Positions 51,337 through 59,202 of a stretch of DNA of 64,000 nt are shown here, one piece after another. The DNA is from Planctomycetia bacterium (GTDB lineage Bacteria > Planctomycetota > Phycisphaerae > UBA1845 > Fen-1342): the NCBI GenBank assembly GCA_015709575.1, contig CP054190.1, forward strand, positions 2,478,616-2,542,615. Direction: 5' to 3'. The number at the start of each line of letters is the position of its first letter. Within the stretch, counting starts at the first letter, position 1. The notes beneath the pieces are model-generated. The model did not search any database, was not told the origin of the DNA, and saw only the letters and a list, made by a program, of their open reading frames with translations. A program made the translations under genes and the position numbers.

Positions 51337-52092
51337 CTATCCGACATCAGAGCGGCCGTCCCGACGCTTTTTCGCCGCAAAACGCGGTCGCGCAACCGTC
51401 CCACCGGCCGTACCTCCTCGACGCGGGTATCCGGCCGCACAGTTCGCAACCTTCCGATAGAGCATCACACAACGCTTTCCGCCCAGTTCGCCGAGGTCAT
51501 ACTCGATGCTCCCCGCTTCGCGCAATCCCAAGGGACCCAGCAGAGGCGCAACCGCCGCCCGCTCCAAGTTCGCACTCGCGGGCGTTTTGAACGCCCAGCA
51601 CTCGCCGCCGACCGCCACAAAACCCGCCAGAAACTCCAAAACACTGCTCAGTGGCCCGATCGCACGCGCAACCGCCACGTCAAACCGCTCCCGCAGCTCG
51701 CGCGCGTGAGCGAGTTCTTCCGCCCTGCCGGCGATCGTCGCTACCGTCGGCAACCCACACACGTCAGCAATTCGCCGGCAGGCAGCGATTTTCTTGGACG
51801 TACCATCAACGAGCGTGACCCGCCAGCTCGTCAGGACACAGGCGATCGGAATTCCAGGCGCTCCACCGCCGGTGCCGACGTCGATCAGCGATCCCGCGTT
51901 GCGCTCTCGCACTCGACTGATTCCCGCCAGGCTGTCGCAGACGTGCAGCACCCACGCTGCGTGCGGAGAGCGGATGGCGGTCAGGTTCAAGCGCGAGTTT
52001 TCGTCCAGAAGCGCATTTATGTATGCCTGTAAGCGCTGTTGCGCCGCGTCATCCACCTCCACGCCGAAATTTCGCAACTCGTTGACCGTCAT
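51337..52092 (-). CDS. rsmG: 16S rRNA (guanine-N7) methyltransferase RsmG
   Basis: Methylates G527 of 16S rRNA (E. coli numbering) using S-adenosylmethionine. From the ATG at 52092 the protein has 251 residues. The SAM site is LIDVGTGGGAPGIPIA (69-84) and the upstream LNLTAIRSPHAAWVLHVCDS matches the family's LT-I-x(4)-W-x(2)-H-x-DSL pattern. VAVARAIGPLSSVLEFL is also typical. About 30 residues after MLYRK are an Arg/Gly-rich tail. ATG at 52110 is an alternative start; longer forms carry no family similarity. Confidence 0.93.
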   Translation of the reverse strand: MTVNELRNFGVEVDDAAQQRLQAYINALLDENSRLNLTAIRSPHAAWVLHVCDSLAGISRVRERNAGSLIDVGTGGGAPGIPIACVLTSWRVTLVDGTSKKIAACRRIADVCGLPTVATIAGRAEELAHARELRERFDVAVARAIGPLSSVLEFLAGFVAVGGECWAFKTPASANLERAAVAPLLGPLGLREAGSIEYDLGELGGKRCVMLYRKVANCAAGYPRRGGTAGGTVARPRFAAKKRRDGRSDVG

Positions 52093-52234
52093 AAGATTGT
52101 CACCGAGCATAAGGCTGGTGGCCGCGCGGGTCGAGCCGTCGAGCGCGCATCCGGTTTCGAGGAAGAACAACGCGATCGAAAATCGCTTAACCCGCCACCC
52201 GGCGCCGCTGAGTCCGGGCTGTGAGCAACGACGC

Positions 52235-53068
52235 ATGCATGAGGCCGCTTCTCAGATGGCAAGACCGGTTGCCGGCCCGACGGCCGCACCCGCGCACACA
52301 CCGCGTTCCACGCTTGTCTACATCGCGGGCATAGCGTTGCTGCTGACGGCGATCGCTTCGTCCATGACCATGGCGCTGGGACACCTCAACGCGATCACCG
52401 TCCCCGGCTGCGGTAAGGGCAGTGCCTGCGACCAGGCCGCCGGGGGGCCGTTCGGAAAGATCCCCTTGGGATTCACTGCATGGCCCACGTCCTTTGCCGG
52501 CGTCGCCGCGTTTGGCGGCTTGCTGGCGGCATGGATGGCGTGTCGGCAGGGTGTGCCGCCCGCCTTGCGCGTCCTGCTGCGAATCGGCGCAGTCGGCTCG
52601 CTGCTGCTGCTGGCGGTCATGATTCACGGTGGCTACCTTTGCAAGTACTGCGTCGTGGTTCACGCCTGCAACCTCGCGCTGGTCGCGATGGTTGAACTGT
52701 TGAGTGAGCGGGCAGCCGTGCGCGCCGCGTTGCCGCTTGCGATCGGCGGGTTTGTCGTGGCGACCACGGCCCTCGCCGTCGCCGAATCCACCACGCAGGG
52801 GCGATTCACGCGTGAGCAGACCGCCGCGTTCGAGGATTCTCTCGAGCGCTTGCGTGAGCGCGTGAGCAACCCCGGCGCGCAGTCGCCGTGGCAGGAGCCC
52901 CAGACGCCGGGAGCGACCGGCGACGGCGGAACCTCCCCGATCAGCGACCCAGGCAGCATGCCGATCGGACTGCCGGACAGCGTGCCGATCGGCCTTCCTG
53001 ATCCCCCGACCCCGCCGAGCGACGGCGCGGACTTGCCGCGGACCGGAACCTCCGATCAGAATCCCTGA
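52235..53068 (+). CDS. Vitamin K epoxide reductase (VKOR) family protein
   Basis: Integral membrane quinone-linked disulfide oxidase that reoxidises a DsbA-type thioredoxin-fold partner. About 277 residues with four or five TMs from about residue 28. The active cysteines are all present: loop pair Cys59 and Cys65 (GCGKGSAC, C-x5-C) and Cys136/Cys139 (LCKYC, C-x2-C). The arrangement matches bacterial VKOR. Unlike many bacterial VKORs there is no fused thioredoxin domain; the C-terminus is a soluble Pro/Gly-rich tail with a repeated PIGLPD motif. The partner is probably the DsbA-like gene 66 bases downstream. ATG at 52256 is an alternative start. Confidence 0.87.
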   Translation: MHEAASQMARPVAGPTAAPAHTPRSTLVYIAGIALLLTAIASSMTMALGHLNAITVPGCGKGSACDQAAGGPFGKIPLGFTAWPTSFAGVAAFGGLLAAWMACRQGVPPALRVLLRIGAVGSLLLLAVMIHGGYLCKYCVVVHACNLALVAMVELLSERAAVRAALPLAIGGFVVATTALAVAESTTQGRFTREQTAAFEDSLERLRERVSNPGAQSPWQEPQTPGATGDGGTSPISDPGSMPIGLPDSVPIGLPDPPTPPSDGADLPRTGTSDQNP

Positions 53069-53134
53069 AACGACGGCCCGCACGCCTGATGCGCCGGGAC
53101 GCGGTTGCCAGCCTCAGCAGGAGACTCGAAACCA

Positions 53135-54493
53135 ATGCTACGCTTCGCTTTGACGGCCGCGACGACCGCGGCTCTTGGTTGGACACTCACGTTCGGCCTT
53201 CCCGCCGCCATCGCGCAGGACGCCCCAAAACCTGCTACCGGCGCGTCCACAGCGCCGGCAGCACCCACCGCACCGGCACCTGTCGCCCGCAGCGGCGGCT
53301 TTTCGGGGCGCTATCGCCTCGGGCCGGAAAAGGCGATGGTGCGCATCGTGCTGTTCGCGGGCTATCAGTGTCCGCTGTGCAAAAACGTGGAAGTCGAGGC
53401 GATGAAGCTGGCGCGCTCGCGCAGCGATGTCGCGCTGTGGGTGCGCCACTTCCCGATGTGCCCGGACTGCAACCCCGGTGCGCCGAACATGCACCCCAAC
53501 GGCTGCTGGGCGGCCCGCGCGGCCGAAGCCGCGGCGATGCTGCACGGCGTCGAGGGGTTCTGGCGGATGCACGAGTGGCTCTTCTCCGTCAATGGCGCCT
53601 TCACGGACCCGCAGATCGAGGCGCAGATCAATGCCTTCGGCTGGGACTGGCAGGCGTTCAAGGCCGCCATGCAGGGGCCGCAAACGCTTGAAAACGTCAA
53701 GGCCGACATCGCGGCCGCCACGACACTGGGGTTGCATTACACGCCGATGGCGTTCGTCAACGGCGTGGAGATCAAGGGCGTCACGACGGTCGGGCAGGCG
53801 CTGACCCGCGCGGTCGAGGAAGTCGTCAAGCTCAATCCGCCGCCGGCGGGACCGGAACTGGATTCTCCGCCGCCCGCCGCAGACAAGTACGTCGACGACT
53901 GGCGACAGGCGCGGGTCGCACCGATCGTCCCGGACGGCAGCGACTGGAGCCTCGGTCCCGCGGACGCGACTGCATCTGTGATCGTGTTCGGTGATTATCA
54001 GCAGCCAAACACCCGCGAACTGTGGCAGTCGCTGAGGAGCTACGCGGCCGACAAGCGAAACCTCCGCATGCATTTTCGCCATTTTCCGTTCAACGCCACC
54101 TGCAACAAGCAGGTGAAGAACCCCAACGGAAACACCCGCTTCGGCTGCGACGCGGCGCGCGCCGCGGAAGCGGCCGGGCAGATGGGCGGCGTCACCGCGT
54201 TCTGGGCGATGCACGATTTCCTGCTGGCGAACCAGCAGAGCTTTTCGCCCGAGTTGTGGAAACAGGCCGCCGTCGCCTGCGGACTCAACCCGGACGCGCA
54301 CGCCGAGCAGATGAACGCCGACTCGGTGCGAGCCGCGATCGAGGAGGACATCGACGCCGCCGTGCGAATGGGGTTGACCGGCGTGCCGTGGATCTTTGTC
54401 AACCAGAAGCCGATTCCGCGCTGGCGGCTGGACGGCGCGAAGGAGCCGATCCTCAAGCGGATCATCGACGAGGTCACCGCGCCGAAGAAGTGA
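53135..54493 (+). CDS. Tandem DsbA-like thioredoxin-fold protein
   Basis: 452 residues with a signal peptide (1-27, ending AAIAQ) and an Ala/Pro/Thr linker, then two DsbA/DsbG-type domains. The first (about 60-235) has an active-site CPLC (Cys79, Cys82) and the cis-Pro region HYTPMAFVNG. The second (about 270-450) has QQPN at the equivalent position (289-292), so it lacks the redox cysteines, but keeps TGVPWIFVNQ. Both carry extra cysteines in HFPMCPDCNPGA or HFPFNATCNKQV loops. AGGAG (53119-53123) lies 11 bases before the ATG. Pairing with VKOR suggests oxidative folding in the periplasm. Confidence 0.87.
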   Translation: MLRFALTAATTAALGWTLTFGLPAAIAQDAPKPATGASTAPAAPTAPAPVARSGGFSGRYRLGPEKAMVRIVLFAGYQCPLCKNVEVEAMKLARSRSDVALWVRHFPMCPDCNPGAPNMHPNGCWAARAAEAAAMLHGVEGFWRMHEWLFSVNGAFTDPQIEAQINAFGWDWQAFKAAMQGPQTLENVKADIAAATTLGLHYTPMAFVNGVEIKGVTTVGQALTRAVEEVVKLNPPPAGPELDSPPPAADKYVDDWRQARVAPIVPDGSDWSLGPADATASVIVFGDYQQPNTRELWQSLRSYAADKRNLRMHFRHFPFNATCNKQVKNPNGNTRFGCDAARAAEAAGQMGGVTAFWAMHDFLLANQQSFSPELWKQAAVACGLNPDAHAEQMNADSVRAAIEEDIDAAVRMGLTGVPWIFVNQKPIPRWRLDGAKEPILKRIIDEVTAPKK

Positions 54494-54521
54494 CGCCGGC
54501 GCCTGGGCGTGTGGCGGGATA

Positions 54522-54557
54522 CGGGGACAACCGCGGCGACGCGTGGCGATTGCCCCG
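54522..54557. terminator. Bidirectional hairpin between convergent genes
   Basis: CGGGGACAA (54522-54530) pairs with TTGCCCCG (54550-54557), eight pairs with one bulged A, with further GC pairing possible in the loop. It lies between the stop of the DsbA-like gene and the stop of the leftward prenyltransferase-fold gene. A short TTA follows on the plus strand, so U-tracts are poor. Confidence 0.45.
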
Positions 54558-56705
54558 TTACTCCTGAACCAGCCGATCCTCCGCCGCGGGCGTCTCGCCG
54601 TCCACGTGGATGATCACGACCACGTCGCGATTGCTGAAGCGCTCGATCACACGCACTCGACCGACCGCCGCCCCGCCGCGCCGCACCTGCAGCGTCATTC
54701 CCGCGTAAGCCCGCGGCAGCGCCGCCGTCCCCAGTCCGCGCTCCGGCTCAAACAACCGCGCGCGCCCCTCCGCCCGCGCCTGTCGCGCGATCGAGTCAAT
54801 GCTCCGTTGCGCCTCGTCCGCCGCGGACCGATCCCAGGCCGAGCCGCTGTTGCGCACCCTGGCAATCACCGCCGCTCCCATCGGCGAATCAATCGCAGCC
54901 AGCGCGACGGCCGACGCCAGCGACACACGTGCATCCGGATCGGCCAGCAGCTCGATCAGCACGTTTTCACCGATCTCGTAGCGGCTGTCGCGCAGCACGC
55001 GCACCGCCAGCAGCCGCTCGCGCGGCTCGGCGGTCCTGAGAAATCCGCGCCAATCATCTCCCCGCACCACGCACGCCTCATCGAGAAACGCCGGCGTATG
55101 GCGGTAGTAGATCTCCAGCGTGAGCGTGCAGATCGCCGTCGTGTAGACGCGCCCGCCCATCCGTCCCCAGCGCCCCCAGCCCTGACCGTACGGCTGCCAG
55201 CTCCCGTAGGCGTGCCGCGGATCGCCGCGCGTCGTCATGTGCCGCTCCTGGAGCGGCAGCAGCGCATCGCGCAGCCGGCTGTTCCAGCGCGTCCACTCGT
55301 CGCCACCGGCCTGGAACATCGCGATCGTGCCGTAGTACCAGTAATACTCTGTGTGCAACTGCGTGCGATCACGACCTCGCGCCTGGGCCTGCGCCGGCGG
55401 ATCGGCCAGCAGCAGCGCCTGTTGGCGGCGCACGATCGGTGCATCGAGGCGAAGGCCCAGCAGCGGGGCGCACGTCAGCCCGGCGGCGGTCATGGCCGGT
55501 CCGTAGCGGTACTCAGCCCGCATCCCGGCATCCAGGTCGAAGCCGACGCCGGCGTCTGCATACCATACCTGCCCGTCGTTTTCTGTCGCACGGGCGAAGT
55601 GCAGCGCTGCGCGCACGAACGATTCCCCTTCCACGGGGATTCCCGCGCCGGCCGCGGCGCGAAGCGCCTGCACCGCCCACGCCGTGATCGACGTGTCGTT
55701 TCGTCCGCTCTCGGGTGTCGGCAGGTAGTCCCAGCCGCCCAGCGGCTGCTGAGTGCGCGCCAGCCATGCCGTCGCACGCACCAGCGGCTCACGCACCCTC
55801 GGCTCGCGCGTCAGCGCGAAGTACTCCGCCAGCGCGAATGTCGCGACCGAATTGTTGTAGCCCGCCATGCCGGGGTGCGGAGAAAAACCGCCGTCCGGAC
55901 GCTGAAGCTTCAGCAGGGCATCGACCGCCAGCGCGACCTGCTTCTGATACGGCCCCTGCCGATCCGAGTATCCCGCGCCGACAAACGCAAGCAGTGCCAG
56001 CCCGGTCGTGCCGGCATGCAGCGCATGCTCCAGCCGCCGAATGGCCGCACCACCGCACTTGTCCCCCTGCGGGCAGGCGCGGGCGAAATGAACGCGATCC
56101 CACGTACCGTCCGGCGCCTGGTGCAGCGCCAGCCATCGCAAGCCTGACTCTACGGCGTTCTCGGTGCCGGTGGTGCCGCCGTAGCGGCGCACGCCCTCGG
56201 TACGGCGACGACCCCCTGGTGCGTTGCCGGCGGACGGCGGGTCGACTTCTCCGGCAGGCGCGGCGTTGCCGTTGATTTCTCCATCGCGATGCGATCCGGA
56301 CGTCGGTGCAGCCTCCCAGTTCGGCGTGCCCGGATCCGGACCGTGCGCGACCACGGTCACTTCGGCCGTGGCGCTCCCGTCGCCGCTCCTGTCCGCACGG
56401 GAATCGTGGCCGGCATCGGCCGCGAGCGACTCTGGATCGACGGCGTCCGCTTCCGCATCCTCCTCGTCACTCTTGCTGCGCGGCTGTTCCCCGGGATGAA
56501 CCTGCGCCGCTTCGGAATCGGACACCTGGGGAGGCCGCACGAAGCGACCCACCCGCTCTGACTGGCCCGACGGCGCGAGACGAAGATCGTGAAAGAACAG
56601 GACGGGCAGCGCGAACGCCGCCACGATCACGCACAGCAGCGCGATGCGCGGGTTCAACCAGCACCCGCGGCGATCCCGATAATCACTGGGTAGCGGACCC
56701 GTCAT
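54558..56705 (-). CDS. Membrane-anchored prenyltransferase/squalene oxidase-fold repeat protein
   Basis: 715 residues from the ATG at 56705. A TM at about 19-38 (IALLCVIVAAFALPVLFFHD) is followed by about 150 residues of charged, Asp/Glu/Pro-rich sequence. Then comes an alpha/alpha barrel of prenyltransferase-type repeats: GLRWLALHQAPDGTWDR, ALLKLQRPDGGFSPHPGMAG, ATAWLARTQQPLGGWDYLPT. The QxxDGxW/F-type motifs are like those of terpene-cyclase/complement-type folds common in Planctomycetes. A C-terminal portion carries HEAT-like segments (RLLAVRVLRDSRYEIGENVL). No catalytic DxDD or zinc ligands are evident, so a binding or structural role is as likely as catalysis. Longer upstream frames are antisense to the next gene. 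Confidence 0.8.
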   Translation of the reverse strand: MTGPLPSDYRDRRGCWLNPRIALLCVIVAAFALPVLFFHDLRLAPSGQSERVGRFVRPPQVSDSEAAQVHPGEQPRSKSDEEDAEADAVDPESLAADAGHDSRADRSGDGSATAEVTVVAHGPDPGTPNWEAAPTSGSHRDGEINGNAAPAGEVDPPSAGNAPGGRRRTEGVRRYGGTTGTENAVESGLRWLALHQAPDGTWDRVHFARACPQGDKCGGAAIRRLEHALHAGTTGLALLAFVGAGYSDRQGPYQKQVALAVDALLKLQRPDGGFSPHPGMAGYNNSVATFALAEYFALTREPRVREPLVRATAWLARTQQPLGGWDYLPTPESGRNDTSITAWAVQALRAAAGAGIPVEGESFVRAALHFARATENDGQVWYADAGVGFDLDAGMRAEYRYGPAMTAAGLTCAPLLGLRLDAPIVRRQQALLLADPPAQAQARGRDRTQLHTEYYWYYGTIAMFQAGGDEWTRWNSRLRDALLPLQERHMTTRGDPRHAYGSWQPYGQGWGRWGRMGGRVYTTAICTLTLEIYYRHTPAFLDEACVVRGDDWRGFLRTAEPRERLLAVRVLRDSRYEIGENVLIELLADPDARVSLASAVALAAIDSPMGAAVIARVRNSGSAWDRSAADEAQRSIDSIARQARAEGRARLFEPERGLGTAALPRAYAGMTLQVRRGGAAVGRVRVIERFSNRDVVVIIHVDGETPAAEDRLVQE

Positions 56706-56801
56706 GACGGGCAATTCTACGCAGGTCCGCAACGTCGATCCGCACGCCCGACACCCTGCCCACACTTGTAACCACGCCGGCGGGGCATCCCGCCGGAAAT
56801 C

Positions 56802-56830
56802 CTGCCGCCAGCCCGGAACACCGATATACT
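56802..56830 (+). promoter_or_regulatory. Candidate promoter of the metal-efflux genes, likely leaderless
   Basis: TATACT (56825-56830) with CTGCCG (56802-56807) 17 bases upstream. The -10 ends eight bases before the ATG at 56839 and there is no Shine-Dalgarno. Confidence 0.5.
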
Positions 56831-56838
56831 GAGAAGCC

Positions 56839-57216
56839 ATGCTGTCGCGCCGCATCGTTGCTGCCTGGGCCATCGCGTCCATTGTCCTATGCCCGGTGTT
56901 CTGCACCGGTGCACTCTCGGCATTTGCCGCCAACGCGGCCGCCGCGCCGGCGCCACCGCCCTGCTGCGCCCACGACAACCCCAAGCCGGAACCCGGGGCG
57001 CCAAACCCGACACCGGCTGTACCGTGCATGGACGACTGCTTCTGTGCCGGCGTCGGCGTACTCAGTGACCCAACACGCCTCAGCGAATTGTTCGTCGCCG
57101 CGATTGCGCCGTTCCCCGAGCCACTGTTCATGGAACCGCGGCCGCGCATGATGCTGGCGGGTGACCTAAGTCCGTACGGGCAACCGCCGCCTCCGAGACC
57201 TCACCTGCGCATTTGA
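56839..57216 (+). CDS. Small exported Cys-rich protein upstream of metal efflux genes
   Basis: 125 residues with a signal peptide (about 1-31, ending SAFAANA). The short mature region has two cysteine clusters, PPCCAHD and PCMDDCFCAG, the latter C-x3-C-x-C, separated by a Pro-rich spacer, and a Pro-rich C-terminus. Such clusters could bind thiophilic metals. It is transcribed toward the RND adaptor 177 bases away and has its own putative promoter. No family recognised; a periplasmic metal-binding or sensing role is inference from the cysteines and neighbours. Confidence 0.6.
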   Translation: MLSRRIVAAWAIASIVLCPVFCTGALSAFAANAAAAPAPPPCCAHDNPKPEPGAPNPTPAVPCMDDCFCAGVGVLSDPTRLSELFVAAIAPFPEPLFMEPRPRMMLAGDLSPYGQPPPPRPHLRI

Positions 57217-57392
57217 TTCGACCGCCGCGCCTCGTCGGGGCGCGCAACAGCGCGCTGCATCCGGCGATGCCGCGTCTCCGGCCCGTCTGATCCCATTCTG
57301 TCACTCGCGCGGTTTCGCAGCGCATGTTTCCGCACCCTGTGCGGCGCGCTGCCGAATGAACCCGGTCTGAAAAATCCACAACGGGAGTCGCC

Positions 57393-59129
57393 ATGCGATC
57401 CCTCGTCATTGCCCTCATCGTCCTCGTCGGCGGCGTAGCAGCCGCTGCCGCGTATCACCCGCCTTTGCGAAGCTGGGTCACCGGCGTTCTGCACGGACCC
57501 TCATGCAGGCACGCGCTGACGGCATCGAACTGCCGGCTTTGCGACCCCGCCTCGGCGGACAGCCCCCCCTGCGCCAGGCATGACGTTCCGGCGGCGCTCT
57601 GCTGGCGCTGCGACCGTGGGCTGATCCCCGCCTATCGCGCGGCCGGAGACTGGTGCGCCGAACACGGCCTGCCGGAATCCCATTGCGGCATCTGCCGCGC
57701 GGACGCGGGTATTCCCACCCGCACCGTCAGTCACGATGGCCACGACCACGCCGCGGACGCCGGAACCGCCGACCGCCGCGGCGGACACGATCACGCGGGG
57801 CATGGCGACACCTGCGATCATGACCATGCCGACCACAGCACCGCGGACAATCGGCAACCGGCCGAGCATCCCGGCAAAACCGGCACCGCGCCGTCGGCGG
57901 CGAAGCCGGCGGCGGACGCCTGCTGCCCGGCCACGGCCGCGGGCGACACGTGCGCCGCAGGCACGGGCACGCCATCCGCCGCCGGCGGTCCCGGCATCGC
58001 GCTGCGATCGACGCCGCGCGCTCAGCGTCCACCGTCACCGGGCTGCACCAAGGCGGCACAGGTTGTTCGTCTGGCGTCGCCGGATGTCGCCCAATTCGCC
58101 GATTTGCGCACGGTTGCGCTCGAATCGCGAGAGTTCACACGCACCGTGCATTGCCCGGCCGAGATTACGTATAACCACAATCGCATGGCCCGCCTCGGCT
58201 CGCGCGCCCCGGGCGTGCTGCGCGAAATTGACGGTGACCTGGGCGAGCGCGTGCGCGCCGGCCAGACACTGGCGCTGATCGACTCGGCTGAGCTGGCCTC
58301 CGCCAAAGCGGATTACCTGACCGCTGCCGAGAGCCGCTCCTTCTGGCAGGAGCGCCACGATCGCGACCGCGAGTTGAATGCGCAGAACCTCGTGTCATGG
58401 CGGGAGTACACCGAGACGCAGACGCGCCTGAACGAGGCCGGCATCTCGCTCTCCCGCGCGCGACAGCGTCTGCGGGCGCTGGGCCTGGACGAGCCGCAGA
58501 TCGCCGAGGTGCTGAGCACGGGCGACACCAGCCCGCTGCTGGCAGTCGTCGTCCCGTTCGACGGCATGATCGTAGAGCGCGACGCGGTCGTCGGCGAGGT
58601 GGTCGATGCTACGAGGCGGCTCTTCACCGTCGCCGACACATCCGTCATGTGGGCGATGCTCGACGCGGCCGGCACGGACGCCGGCCTGCTGGCCGTCGGC
58701 CAGGAAGCGCTCTTCCGCGACGATCTGGGCATCACGCGCGAACGCAGCGGCACAATCGTGTGGGTCAGCACGGCGCTGGATGACCGTACACGCACGCTGC
58801 GCGCGCGGGTGGAACTGCCGAACGACGACGGGGCGCTGAAGGCCAACCTGTTCGGGCGCGCGGTGGTGCAGGTGCAATCGGGCGGGGGGCGGCTGGTGGT
58901 GCCGCGCGGCGCGGTGCAGTGGGATGGCTGCTGCAACATCGTCTTTGTCCGGCAAAGCGCCGTTGCGTTTTACCCGCGACAGGTGCGACTCGGCCTGGAG
59001 ACGGACGGCTGGTTCGAGGTGCTCGACGGGTTGAACTCCGGCGACGTGGTCGTGACGCAGGGCAGTTTCCTGCTCAAGACCGAGCTGCTCAAGGGCGAGA
59101 TCGGCGCGGGCTGCTGCCCGGATCACTGA
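57393..59129 (+). CDS. Heavy-metal RND efflux adaptor (CzcB/CusB type) with Cys/His metal motifs
   Basis: Periplasmic adaptor of 578 residues joining the RND pump to an outer-membrane factor. After an N-terminal anchor (1-20) come three copies of the pattern C-x(1-2)-H-x6-C-x2-C at 38-50, 60-73 and 88-101 (for example CAEHGLPESHCGIC). A His/Asp-rich stretch follows (HDHAGHGDTCDHDHADH, about 113-155), then a low-complexity linker and the classic adaptor from about 250: barrel, lipoyl (PGVLREIDGDLGERVRAGQT), hairpin and membrane-proximal domains. GGGAG lies five bases before the ATG. The N-terminal metal-binding region is unusually elaborate. Confidence 0.9.
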   Translation: MRSLVIALIVLVGGVAAAAAYHPPLRSWVTGVLHGPSCRHALTASNCRLCDPASADSPPCARHDVPAALCWRCDRGLIPAYRAAGDWCAEHGLPESHCGICRADAGIPTRTVSHDGHDHAADAGTADRRGGHDHAGHGDTCDHDHADHSTADNRQPAEHPGKTGTAPSAAKPAADACCPATAAGDTCAAGTGTPSAAGGPGIALRSTPRAQRPPSPGCTKAAQVVRLASPDVAQFADLRTVALESREFTRTVHCPAEITYNHNRMARLGSRAPGVLREIDGDLGERVRAGQTLALIDSAELASAKADYLTAAESRSFWQERHDRDRELNAQNLVSWREYTETQTRLNEAGISLSRARQRLRALGLDEPQIAEVLSTGDTSPLLAVVVPFDGMIVERDAVVGEVVDATRRLFTVADTSVMWAMLDAAGTDAGLLAVGQEALFRDDLGITRERSGTIVWVSTALDDRTRTLRARVELPNDDGALKANLFGRAVVQVQSGGGRLVVPRGAVQWDGCCNIVFVRQSAVAFYPRQVRLGLETDGWFEVLDGLNSGDVVVTQGSFLLKTELLKGEIGAGCCPDH

Positions 59130-59202
59130 TCGCACCGACCGTGCACCCTTCGTCGCGATGGTCGCGGCACGCAGCGCTTTCTCCTTCGCGGAGTCCCCTT
59201 CG

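Noticed and set aside
54396-56147. Plus-strand frame of 583 codons opposite the prenyltransferase-fold gene
   Set aside because: Arg/His-rich composition and no motif, while the minus strand holds a coherent TM plus barrel protein.
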